From JADJNW01 sp964523725 (lineage in GTDB: Bacteria; Bacteroidota; Bacteroidia; Chitinophagales; Saprospiraceae): a stretch of 40,909 nucleotides of DNA. Made by a program: the position numbers and the translations under genes. The stretch's first letter is position 1; every line of letters begins with the position of its first letter. Of the stretch, positions 31,637 to 39,013 are shown one piece after another. The notes under the pieces were generated by a model. The model made no database searches, was not told the origin of the DNA, and worked only from the letters and a program-made list of their open reading frames with translations. The stretch is from assembly GCA_964523725.1 (NCBI GenBank), contig CAZGAU010000029.1:1-40909 (forward strand), read 5' to 3'.

Positions 31637-32632
31637 TTATTGTATCATCAAATTACATCCGCGTAAATCCGAAGCGTCCAAACGCCCCAAAACACTAAAA
31701 CTTCCATCATCATAAACTTTGCCGAGATCGTCCGTTGCTATGAAGCTGATGGTATCGAGATTGGCCAAGTCTATTACATTTATTACACCGGTTTTGTTTC
31801 GTTGTTCTATTGAAAGAGGATCCATTATTTGCCGGGTTATTACACGCATCGTCGGACTTGTGTAAAATATTCCGTCTTTTCTGGAATAAGCCTGTGAAAA
31901 TAATTCGGTCATACCATACTCCGAATGAACACCTCCTTGCACATTGAAACGATCACATAAAACCTGATGTAATTCTTCCCGGATCATCTCTTTACCTCTT
32001 CCTTTAAAACCTCCGGTTTCCATAATCATAATACCGCTCAGATCAAGCGAATATTGCTCCGCTAAATCCAGTAAAGCAAAACTAACCCCCAATAATAAAG
32101 TAGGAATTTGATTTTTTTTACAATTTTCCAAAATTTTTATTAAATCCCCTGTATTATACAAAAAAAAGCCGCTTTGCTTATAATCGGATTGCCGGATAAA
32201 ATGATCCGCCATAATAACCAGAGAAGATCCTGATCTTTCCAGATAAGAAGGCAGCAAGGCCAATATACAATATTGATTTACACCACCAAAGAAATGCTCA
32301 AATCCTTTATATGTATTATTTTTATAAAATTCCAGATCGCGAACTAAATGTTGGCTTGTAACCTGGCCGGTGGTGCCGCTACTGGTAAATATCATTTCCG
32401 GATCCCAGTCTCCGGTTTTGATGATATAATTTTTAAAAAACTGGATGGGCAGAAAGGGAATATCAAGAATATCAGTAACAGACTGAGGGTCAATTCGTAA
32501 CAAACGGAGGTATTCAGCATAAAGAGGATTATATTGAGCCTGGTATCGGAAAACCTCCAGGGCCAGCTCATCAAAGCCAGACTCGGTGACGGTCTCAATT
32601 TTTTTTGCCAATAGCTGTCGAATCTCGTTCAC
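31637..32632 (-). CDS. LuxE-like acyl-protein synthetase / acyl-adenylating enzyme
   Basis: The 331-residue protein belongs to the LuxE/PaaK side of the adenylating superfamily: the SSGTTG loop at 84-89 (FTSSGTTGQ), QPIFLPIQFFK-like segment before it, METGGFKGRG near residue 200, and a YGMTELFSQAYS motif, which together match LuxE. LuxE activates a fatty acid as acyl-AMP and holds it on a Cys for reduction by LuxC. No luxC or luciferase gene is here. The start is GTG at 32632, since an in-frame stop codon lies directly upstream and no ATG occurs until residue ~80. It is the first gene of a pair with the reductase-like gene. Confidence 0.87.
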   Translation of the reverse strand: MNEIRQLLAKKIETVTESGFDELALEVFRYQAQYNPLYAEYLRLLRIDPQSVTDILDIPFLPIQFFKNYIIKTGDWDPEMIFTSSGTTGQVTSQHLVRDLEFYKNNTYKGFEHFFGGVNQYCILALLPSYLERSGSSLVIMADHFIRQSDYKQSGFFLYNTGDLIKILENCKKNQIPTLLLGVSFALLDLAEQYSLDLSGIMIMETGGFKGRGKEMIREELHQVLCDRFNVQGGVHSEYGMTELFSQAYSRKDGIFYTSPTMRVITRQIMDPLSIEQRNKTGVINVIDLANLDTISFIATDDLGKVYDDGSFSVLGRLDASDLRGCNLMIQ

Positions 32633-32691
32633 CTATACAACCAATTGATAAGAATGTTGTATTTTACATGTAGAAAAAAGTAGTGCAAAAT

Positions 32692-33186
32692 ATGAAGTTA
32701 TCGCGATATTGTCTTACTCTATTGGCATTAAGTTTACTGGCAGGCTGTACAGAACCGCCAAATTATCCAACGGAACCCCGGATCGAATACATTGGCATAA
32801 GTAAAAAAACCATCGTCCAGGGCAGCCGCAATGCAATTCCGGATACGCTTTTCATTCGTTTTTCCTTTACCGATGGCGATGGGGACCTCGGCGACCGCGA
32901 TTCTATTAATATTTTCCTGATTGATAGCCGCGATGGGTTCCGAACCACCAAAAAAATCAATCCAATTCCCGAACAAGGCAGCGGAAATGGCGTTTCTGGC
33001 GAAATCACACTACGGCTAGTCAATGCTGTCGGCGATATTTGCTGTATTTTCCCAGACCGTCGCGTTTGCCAGGTCGATCCGCGTTATCCGCAGGATACCT
33101 TTTCCTATTCTATTCAGATGCGGGACCGCGCGGGAAATTTGAGCAATATTATTCAAACCGAACCGATTACGATTCTTTGCCAGTAA
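32692..33186 (+). CDS. Small lipoprotein, unknown function
   Basis: The 164-residue protein (ATG at 32692) has a lipoprotein signal ending LAGC (Cys19). The mature part is one beta-rich domain with a DGDGDLGD stretch at about residues 65-72 that resembles a calcium-binding loop, and a closing RDRAGNLSN segment as in Ig/cadherin-like folds. Three further cysteines (two adjacent, near residue 120) may form disulfides. It seems to be an envelope protein of the Ig-like type common in Bacteroidota. Its last 20 bp overlap the end of hemF on the other strand. Confidence 0.8.
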   Translation: MKLSRYCLTLLALSLLAGCTEPPNYPTEPRIEYIGISKKTIVQGSRNAIPDTLFIRFSFTDGDGDLGDRDSINIFLIDSRDGFRTTKKINPIPEQGSGNGVSGEITLRLVNAVGDICCIFPDRRVCQVDPRYPQDTFSYSIQMRDRAGNLSNIIQTEPITILCQ

Positions 33187-34078
33187 GCCAGTTCACGTCT
33201 TTGCGAAGCAAGCTGAGGGTAATAGCCTCAGGACTGTTGGCCTCGGGCTGATGGTCATATACCCATTGCGCCATTGGCGGTAAACTCATGAGGATCGATT
33301 CGGTACGGCCGTCGGTTTCCAACCCAAATTTTGTGCCTGCATCCCACACCAGGTTGAATTCTACATAGCGCCCGCGACGCAGCATTTGCCAGTCTTTTTC
33401 CCGTTGTGAGAAGCGTTTATCTTTGTTTTTTTGCAATAGATGGAGATAAATCGGGCAAAAAGCACTACCGACATCCTGTACAAACGCAAATCGCTGTCCT
33501 TTTTTGAAATCTTCTTCGGCACTCAGCCGATCAAAAAAAATACCGCCAATACCTCGGGTTTCCTGACGATGCCGGATGTAAAAATAATTATCTGCCCAGG
33601 TCTTAAACTTTGTATAATACCCGGCGTGGTGCTTGTCGCAAACGGTTTTCAAAGACTGATGAAAAAAACGGGCATCCTCCAAATCAATGTAATGCGGCGT
33701 CAGGTCAATGCCACCACCAAACCACCATGTTTGCTCACTCATCTCAAAATACCGCACATTCATGTGAATGATAGGTACCATTGGATTTTTCGGATGCAAT
33801 ACAATCGAAACACCGGTCGCAAAAAACTGATTACCATCCAGTTGCAAACTCTTACGCATCCGCTCCGACACCTCGCCGTGCACCGCCGAGAAATTGACAC
33901 CGCCTTTTTCAATATGCTTGCCCTCGATCACGCGCGTACGCCCGCCGCCGCCGCCAGGGCGTTCCCAGTGGTCTTCCCGGAATTTACCTTGCACATCCAC
34001 TTCCTCCAGTTGCCGGCAGATATCATCCTGTAGCCCCTGAAACCAGTCTGCAATTGTTTCTTTGTTCCAATTTTCCAT
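33167..34078 (-). CDS. hemF: Oxygen-dependent coproporphyrinogen III oxidase
   Basis: Aerobic decarboxylation of coproporphyrinogen III to protoporphyrinogen IX in haem synthesis. From the ATG at 34078 the protein has 303 residues, the usual length. Family signatures are all present: PGGGGGRTRV near 41-50, GVNFSAVHG near 60-68, HPKNPMVPIIHMNVRYFE with His95 and His105, and WWFGGGIDLTPHY at ~118-130. The gene implies an aerobic or facultative lifestyle. It overlaps the convergent lipoprotein gene by 20 bp at the 3' end. No other haem gene is nearby. Confidence 0.96.
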   Translation of the reverse strand: MENWNKETIADWFQGLQDDICRQLEEVDVQGKFREDHWERPGGGGGRTRVIEGKHIEKGGVNFSAVHGEVSERMRKSLQLDGNQFFATGVSIVLHPKNPMVPIIHMNVRYFEMSEQTWWFGGGIDLTPHYIDLEDARFFHQSLKTVCDKHHAGYYTKFKTWADNYFYIRHRQETRGIGGIFFDRLSAEEDFKKGQRFAFVQDVGSAFCPIYLHLLQKNKDKRFSQREKDWQMLRRGRYVEFNLVWDAGTKFGLETDGRTESILMSLPPMAQWVYDHQPEANSPEAITLSLLRKDVNWLTGKES

Positions 34079-34145
34079 ATCTTTTCCTTTGCTCAAAACT
34101 CCTAGTCTCCCAGTCTCAGGGGTCTCCTAGTCACTAACTCTCCTC

Positions 34146-34493
34146 TCAAAGTCTCTCCTTTGCTGCTTCTATTGTTTTCCTGGCATTACCTGCAAACACC
34201 TCCTCCCCAATCACCACCACCGGACGCTTCAGAAACGTGTATTCTTCCAAAATCAAATTCCGGTAATCCTGTTCCGACAGTTCTTTTTCGTGCAAGCCCA
34301 TGCTTCGAAATTTCATAGCCCGCCGACTAAATAATGCCTCATAAGAACCTACGCGTTCCTTGAGCCAATCAAGTTCTTCCGGCGATACATTTTGCGCTTT
34401 AATATCCTGTAATTCAAAACCTTTTCCATTATTCAATTCTTTAATAATTCGTTGACAAGTATTACAGGTAGAAAGGTGATAAATCTTTTTCAT
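34146..34493 (-). CDS. ArsC/Spx-family thioredoxin-fold protein
   Basis: From the ATG at 34493 the protein has 115 residues, the normal length for this family (a GTG 57 bases upstream would add 19 unrelated residues). The N-terminus carries STCNTCQR, a CxxC at the position of the ArsC/Spx active site, and the LKRPVVV segment with the conserved Arg-Pro follows near residue 87. The group includes arsenate reductases, Spx and YffB-like proteins of unclear function. With a CxxC and no ars operon in sight, a general thiol role is as likely as arsenate reduction. Confidence 0.85.
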   Translation of the reverse strand: MKKIYHLSTCNTCQRIIKELNNGKGFELQDIKAQNVSPEELDWLKERVGSYEALFSRRAMKFRSMGLHEKELSEQDYRNLILEEYTFLKRPVVVIGEEVFAGNARKTIEAAKERL

Positions 34494-34570
34494 AACCAAA
34501 TTAAATTTGCAGCTACAAAGATAAGCTTTAAATTGGCGGGAAATGTTCACTGTAAAGTCAAATTTAATCT

Positions 34571-35443
34571 ATGCAACAAATACTTGATTCAGAGCTTATT
34601 ATAAATCCAGATGGCAGCATTTATCACTTGAACCTTCGACCAGAGCAAATCGCCGACACGATTCTGACCGTGGGTGATCCCGGCCGAGTTGCCAGGATTT
34701 CAAAATATTTTGACAAAATTGAGCATCAGGTCAATCGCCGCGAATTTGTAACCCATACCGGTTGGTTGGGCAAGACCCATCTGACGGTGCTTTCCACGGG
34801 CATCGGCACTGACAATATTGATATTGTACTGAATGAACTGGATGCCCTGGCCAATATTGATTTCAAAACCCGAACTCCAAATAAAACACATAAAACACTG
34901 AATATCATTCGAGTAGGAACTTCAGGGGCGGTCTGGCGGGATGCACCGGTGGGCAGCTTTGTCACCTCGGCTTTCGGGCTTGGCTTGGACAATCTGATGC
35001 ATTTTTATGAATATGAAAACACCAGAGAAGAAGCTGAATTGGTACAACATTTTGCGGCTTTTCCCAGGAATTCATTGCCTACTCCGCCGTATGCCTTCGC
35101 GGCAAATGCCGAACTACTGGAATCTCTGACGCTTGATTTACAAGGTATTACGCTTACCGCGCCGGGTTTTTATGCACCGCAGGGCCGCCAGCTCCGCGGC
35201 ACCACCAAATTAACGCCGGACATTCTGACTCATCTGAGTGATTTTCAATACAAAAGCTGGCGAATCACCAATTTTGAAATGGAAACCTCCGGGATATTTG
35301 GCTTGGCAAAAGTATTAGGACACCGTGCAGTTTCCTGCAATGCTATTATAGCCAATCGGATTTTGGGAAAATTCAGTCCCGATCCTGGAAAAGCAGTGGA
35401 AAGTTTGATCCTGAAAGTACTGGAAAAAGTAGCAGAATTGTAA
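34571..35443 (+). CDS. Nucleoside phosphorylase (uridine phosphorylase-like)
   Basis: Phosphorolysis of a nucleoside to free base and (deoxy)ribose 1-phosphate in the salvage route. The 290-residue protein has the NP-I family pattern: VGDPGRVARI with the phosphate-binding Arg near residue 40, STGIGTDNI near 80, RVGTSGA near 117, and FEMETSGIFGLAKVLGH near 235, which is the nucleoside-binding Glu-Met-Glu segment. Overall similarity favours uridine/pyrimidine phosphorylase, but purine specificity cannot be excluded. The downstream transaldolase would handle sugar phosphates but is convergent and not in the same operon. Confidence 0.9.
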   Translation: MQQILDSELIINPDGSIYHLNLRPEQIADTILTVGDPGRVARISKYFDKIEHQVNRREFVTHTGWLGKTHLTVLSTGIGTDNIDIVLNELDALANIDFKTRTPNKTHKTLNIIRVGTSGAVWRDAPVGSFVTSAFGLGLDNLMHFYEYENTREEAELVQHFAAFPRNSLPTPPYAFAANAELLESLTLDLQGITLTAPGFYAPQGRQLRGTTKLTPDILTHLSDFQYKSWRITNFEMETSGIFGLAKVLGHRAVSCNAIIANRILGKFSPDPGKAVESLILKVLEKVAEL

Positions 35444-35476
35444 TGAAATGGCGGCGGGCGACTGAAGCCAACAAAA

Positions 35477-35512
35477 AAGGAGCAAATCTTGCGATTCGCT
35501 CCTTCCATTTTT
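35477..35512. terminator. Bidirectional terminator between phosphorylase and transaldolase genes
   Basis: AAGGAGCAAATC at 35477-35488 pairs with 35493-35504 (11 of 12 positions, loop TTGC). A T-rich stretch follows on the plus strand and an A-run precedes it (T-run on the minus strand), so it can serve both convergent genes. Confidence 0.8.
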
Positions 35513-35528
35513 GGTAATAAGATAGCCT

Positions 35529-36200
35529 CTATTTAAAAACAAGCTCATTTGCTTTCTTATGATCGGCGAGGAATTGCTCCAGGCCAATATCTGTCAGTGG
35601 ATGTTTCAGCAATCCTGTGATAGCCGAAAGCGGACAAGTCACCACATCTGCTCCTGCCAGCGCTGCTTCAATGATATGCTTGGAACTGCGGATCGATGCC
35701 GCAAGTATCTCAGTGTCATATCCTTGGATGGCGTAAAGTTCGGCAATTTGTCTGATTAATTCAATACCATCCCAATTAATATCGTCGATTCTTCCAATAA
35801 AAGGCGACAAATACGTTGCGCCGGCTTTGGCTGCCAGGATGGCCTGCCCGGCTGAAAACACCAGTGTACAATTGGTACGGATGTCTTCATCATAAAAATA
35901 GCGCAGTGCCTTCACGCCATCTTTGATCATGGGTACTTTTACCACAATATTGGGCGCCAGGTCTGCCAGGCGCTTTCCTTCCTTGATAATGCCCTCAAAA
36001 TCAGTAGCAATAACCTCCGCACTTACATCACCACCATCCACAATTTCGCAAATTTGCACATAATGCTTGAGAATATTGGCTTCTCCGGTGATTCCTTCTT
36101 TTGCCATAAGGGAGGGGTTGGTGGTCACACCATCCAGCACGCCCAAATCCTTGGCTTCTTTGATCTGATCGAGATTGGCTGTATCTATAAAGAACTTCAT
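35529..36200 (-). CDS. fsa: Transaldolase / fructose-6-phosphate aldolase (FSA/TalC type)
   Basis: The 223-residue protein is a short, class I (Schiff base) aldolase of the TalC/FSA type. It begins KFFIDTANLDQIKEA; the substrate-contact GVTTNPSLMAKEG lies near 24-36, the Schiff-base Lys88 in VVKVPM, and FSAGQA and SPFIGRIDD follow. Many Bacteroidota use this short form as their transaldolase in the pentose phosphate pathway, and the sequence alone cannot say whether the reaction is transaldolase or fructose 6-phosphate cleavage. The gene is followed by the shared terminator at 35477. Confidence 0.9.
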   Translation of the reverse strand: MKFFIDTANLDQIKEAKDLGVLDGVTTNPSLMAKEGITGEANILKHYVQICEIVDGGDVSAEVIATDFEGIIKEGKRLADLAPNIVVKVPMIKDGVKALRYFYDEDIRTNCTLVFSAGQAILAAKAGATYLSPFIGRIDDINWDGIELIRQIAELYAIQGYDTEILAASIRSSKHIIEAALAGADVVTCPLSAITGLLKHPLTDIGLEQFLADHKKANELVFK

Positions 36201-36365
36201 TTCTTATTTTTTCGCAAAGCTACAAATAAGTCGTTGGATCGGGGTTATGAAAACTGGACAATTTTAGGCAATGGCTTAGAAATATACAAATCAGCTGCAA
36301 ACAGGTAGCCAATTCATAGCGAGGTTTTGGAATTATGCATGCAATCCAGAAGATTATAAAAATGA

Positions 36366-36458
36366 GGTGGAACACCACATCGCACCGCTCAACCTCCTAC
36401 CCTTGCTGCGTTTCCACCCTGGGGGAGTTCAGAGGGAGCTGGTCGTGCGGCGTCCACC
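36366..36458 (-). ncRNA. ffs: Signal recognition particle RNA (4.5S type)
   Basis: Read on the minus strand the region folds into one long hairpin. The ends pair as GGTGGA (36458-36453) with TCCACC (36371-36366), followed inwards by CGCC/GGTG, GCAC/GTGC, GACC/GGTT, CTCC/GGAG and CCC/GGG. The tip has a GGAA tetraloop closed by GT/AC, followed by GCAGCA, which is the conserved Ffh-binding loop of SRP RNA. Length about 93 nt fits the short bacterial form. The call also explains the otherwise gene-free 36201-36544 interval. Exact ends could be a few bases further out. Confidence 0.88.
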
Positions 36459-36544
36459 GGGCGGCAAATATACAATACTTTTATTAGAAGCACAAAATTT
36501 ATTTTTTGGAATATTTTCCAGTTTTAGGTAACCAGAAACAAGTC

Positions 36545-36895
36545 TTATTCCTTCCCTTTCGGCAGAATCTCCGTCTTCTCCCCGAAATACTGCACAAACC
36601 GTTGCATTTCGTTGGCCAGTTGTGCGTTTTGAGTAGCTTTATAATACGTATCCGCCATAGCCCGCAGCGTTTGGAAGAAAAAGCGATCCATTTCGATCAC
36701 TTGCATATCCTTGGTCCAAAGATCGATTTTAAGCGTTTCCATGCTTTCGCGATCAAAAATAGAGAGCAGCATCGCCTTGCATTCCTGCGGCGCCTGCCCC
36801 GCGTCTTCCGCCTGCCATTGCATGCTCACCGGCACATTCGATTCATCCAAACCAATGGTTATCTTGATATCCGAGTTTTTTACGGCCTTACTCAT
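36545..36895 (-). CDS. gldC: Gliding motility protein GldC
   Basis: GldC is an accessory protein of gliding and the type 9 secretion system known from Flavobacterium; its biochemical role is unknown. The 116-residue protein matches in length and pattern: SDIKITIGLDE at the start, the MQWQAEDAG stretch, KIDLWTKDM near the middle, FFFQTLRAMADTYYKAT, and the C-terminal FVQYFGEK. It has no signal peptide, so it is cytoplasmic. No other gld gene is in the window. GldC occurs in many Bacteroidota that do not glide, so motility does not follow from it alone. Confidence 0.9.
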   Translation of the reverse strand: MSKAVKNSDIKITIGLDESNVPVSMQWQAEDAGQAPQECKAMLLSIFDRESMETLKIDLWTKDMQVIEMDRFFFQTLRAMADTYYKATQNAQLANEMQRFVQYFGEKTEILPKGKE

Positions 36896-37030
36896 TTTTA
36901 ATAAATTATAATTTTACAGTTTGAGCTTGCAAAGGTAGGGCTTTTTCAGCAAACGTGAGGTGTGTAAAAATTTTGAAGCAGTGGTCGAATAATTCCCCCT
37001 GACATCAACCATTTATCTGGCTTGATAGTA

Positions 37031-37140
37031 AATAAGTGGTCAGACAGTTTTACAGTCGGCCGTCGAAAGTCCAATCAATCTGATAATCAATTCCTTATAA
37101 AATATTTTATTTAAACTTAAAATTGGCCATTTGCTTATCA
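37031..37140 (+). repeat. Imperfect direct repeat, copy A (left of the cyclase gene)
   Basis: About 110 bp that align in the same orientation with 38761-38872. Shared blocks are GACAGTTTTACA, CTGATAATCAA, an AT-rich middle part with AAAATATTTTTAT-like sequence, TTAAAATT and TTTGCTTA. Copy A ends about ten bases before the stop codon of the cyclase gene. I estimate by eye about three quarters identity. Confidence 0.75.
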
Positions 37141-37151
37141 ATATTAAAATA

Positions 37152-38642
37152 TTACACAATCGCCATCGCTTTACGCAAAGGGGGATTGACAAAATACATC
37201 CCTATTTCATTATTATTTTTAATCGGAATGATGCCCCGTGTTTCAAATTCAAAATCATCTTTTACCAGCTCATAAGTAACAGCAGAAATATTAACCCGCC
37301 AGGGCTGCCCGTTCGATTCCAGGCGCGAAGCAATATTCACCGTATCGCCCCAGATATCATAGGCAAATTTCATAGAACCGACCACGCCCGCCACTAGCGG
37401 CCCCGTATGAATACCGATTCTTGCCTCAAAAAATGGTTTATTTATACGTTCGCGCTCCGATTTGAACTGATCCATCAAGTCTTGTATCTCCAGAGCTGCC
37501 AGCACCACATCCTTGGGTTCGCTGCCCTCCACATCCGGTAAACCGCCTACACACATGTAAGCATCACCAATCGTCTTGATCTTCTCAATTTTATATTTAT
37601 TAATAATCTTATCAAAAGCTTTAAAATAAGTATCCAACTCGGCAACCAGTTCTTCAGGACGTAATAGTTTGGCAATTTTACTAAATTCTTTAAAATCTAT
37701 AAACATGACCGTTGCCAGTTCATAACGCCGGGCTTTTGTAACCCCGTGGTCCTTTAATTCTTCCGCCACCATGGAAGGTAAAATATTGAGTAGCAAACGC
37801 TCTGAGCGCTCCTGCTCCGCACTTAAAGCTTCATTCTTCGCATTTAGTGCAACATTATATTTTTTAATTTCTGAAGAGCGTATATAAGCGCCTACGGCTA
37901 ATGTTAATAAAATAACTGCTACAGCGATAAAGAAATTACGCTGACTGTTTTGCAATTGAATCTGGTTATTTTGTAATTCCAATTGCGTGGCTTGTTCCCT
38001 GAGCAATATTTCCTTCGTGACCAACTGAAACGAATCCTTCATACGGCTCATTTTCATGGAATCGAGGTAGTTTTTTTGCATGGCAATCAGCAACTCTGCT
38101 CTCATCTGCGCGGCGCTGAGCGAGGCCACCTTATTTTGCAACTGCGTTTTTTCACTGCCCAGAGCCATTACCTGTTCCGATAATGCCTGATTCGACCGGT
38201 TGGCCGCAATTTCATTTTCAATTGTCTTGATTTGCTGGTCATAAGCGGCATAAGCCTGCGTATCTTTCTCCTGCAATGCCAGGTCTCGCAGGCGTTGTAA
38301 ATTATCCAATCGCAGGTTCTTATTATCTACCGATATCAGTAGCTGAAGGCTCTCCTCCAGCAAACGTATTGCCCGCTTTCGGTTGACGGATGCCCGGCGC
38401 TCCAGCTTGGTTAAAGATTGTGCCTCCCAATTGAGCGCCTGCGCCATTAATTCTTTATTATCTGTACGCTCCCCCAGTTGATAGATCAATTTTGCCTGTT
38501 CCGCCGCCTGCTCATACGCACCCTGATCGTGGTAATACCGCCAGTTTTGCTGTACAGTTTGGTTGGTTTCATTGTTTTGTCCAAGAAGGCTAAGTGAGAA
38601 GCATATAAAAAATAGTGCAGGGAATATGGATTTAGTGTTCAT
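37152..38642 (-). CDS. Class III adenylate cyclase with TPR-like sensor region
   Basis: The 496-residue protein has a signal peptide or anchor (1-21), a TPR-like helical part (~30-140), a long coiled coil (~150-235), one membrane helix (~236-254), a short linker coil and a class III cyclase domain (~295-480). Catalytic residues are complete: metal-binding Asp316 (FIDFKEF) and Asp360 (TIGDAY), the adenine-specifying Lys356 and Asp429, and the transition-state pair Asn436 and Arg440 in TVNIASR. Lys and Asp at the selector sites mean ATP, hence cAMP, rather than GTP. The sensor part is periplasmic. It may feed the cNMP-binding protein at 19152-21080, though this is only a guess. It is flanked by direct repeats. 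Confidence 0.92.
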   Translation of the reverse strand: MNTKSIFPALFFICFSLSLLGQNNETNQTVQQNWRYYHDQGAYEQAAEQAKLIYQLGERTDNKELMAQALNWEAQSLTKLERRASVNRKRAIRLLEESLQLLISVDNKNLRLDNLQRLRDLALQEKDTQAYAAYDQQIKTIENEIAANRSNQALSEQVMALGSEKTQLQNKVASLSAAQMRAELLIAMQKNYLDSMKMSRMKDSFQLVTKEILLREQATQLELQNNQIQLQNSQRNFFIAVAVILLTLAVGAYIRSSEIKKYNVALNAKNEALSAEQERSERLLLNILPSMVAEELKDHGVTKARRYELATVMFIDFKEFSKIAKLLRPEELVAELDTYFKAFDKIINKYKIEKIKTIGDAYMCVGGLPDVEGSEPKDVVLAALEIQDLMDQFKSERERINKPFFEARIGIHTGPLVAGVVGSMKFAYDIWGDTVNIASRLESNGQPWRVNISAVTYELVKDDFEFETRGIIPIKNNNEIGMYFVNPPLRKAMAIV

Positions 38643-38760
38643 AGTTTTGGGTTTAATTTTCCCGAAAGTTAGGCAGAAAACAACCGGAAAAGCAAATGAA
38701 GAGGTAAAATTGACGGAAAATTAACTAAATCGGGGGCGCCCCCTGCGCACCAATAAATAA

Positions 38761-38872
38761 CATAAGCAGTCGGACAGTTTTACAATCGACCGTTGAAGTC
38801 CGATTAAGCTGATAATCAAATTTTTATGAAATATTTTTATTTTAATTTAAAATTATCACTTTGCTTAATATT
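38761..38872 (+). repeat. Imperfect direct repeat, copy B (right of the cyclase gene)
   Basis: Counterpart of 37031-37140, 118 bp upstream of the cyclase start. The gene-free interval 38643-39013 also contains a GC-only palindrome, GGGGGCGCCCCC, at 38732-38743, striking in such AT-rich surroundings. The rest, 38873-39013, is plain AT-rich sequence leading to the DUF262 gene; no exact promoter box was found. Confidence 0.75.
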
Positions 38873-39013
38873 TATATCACTTGCTACAAAACTAGTCTGG
38901 AGATAAATAAAATTCATGTCGCTTTTTTATGATGGCGAGTGTAACAATTTTGGGGCGGGTGCGTATATTTGGCAAGTATATAAAGGTTGTAATAACAAGA
39001 AATAAACACATAA

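Noticed and set aside
31637..32632. Bioluminescence (lux) operon
   Set aside because: Only a LuxE-like gene is present; luxA, luxB, luxC and luxD are absent from the neighbourhood.
33440..34033. Open frame of 197 codons on the plus strand
   Set aside because: Antisense shadow of hemF, which has all family motifs.
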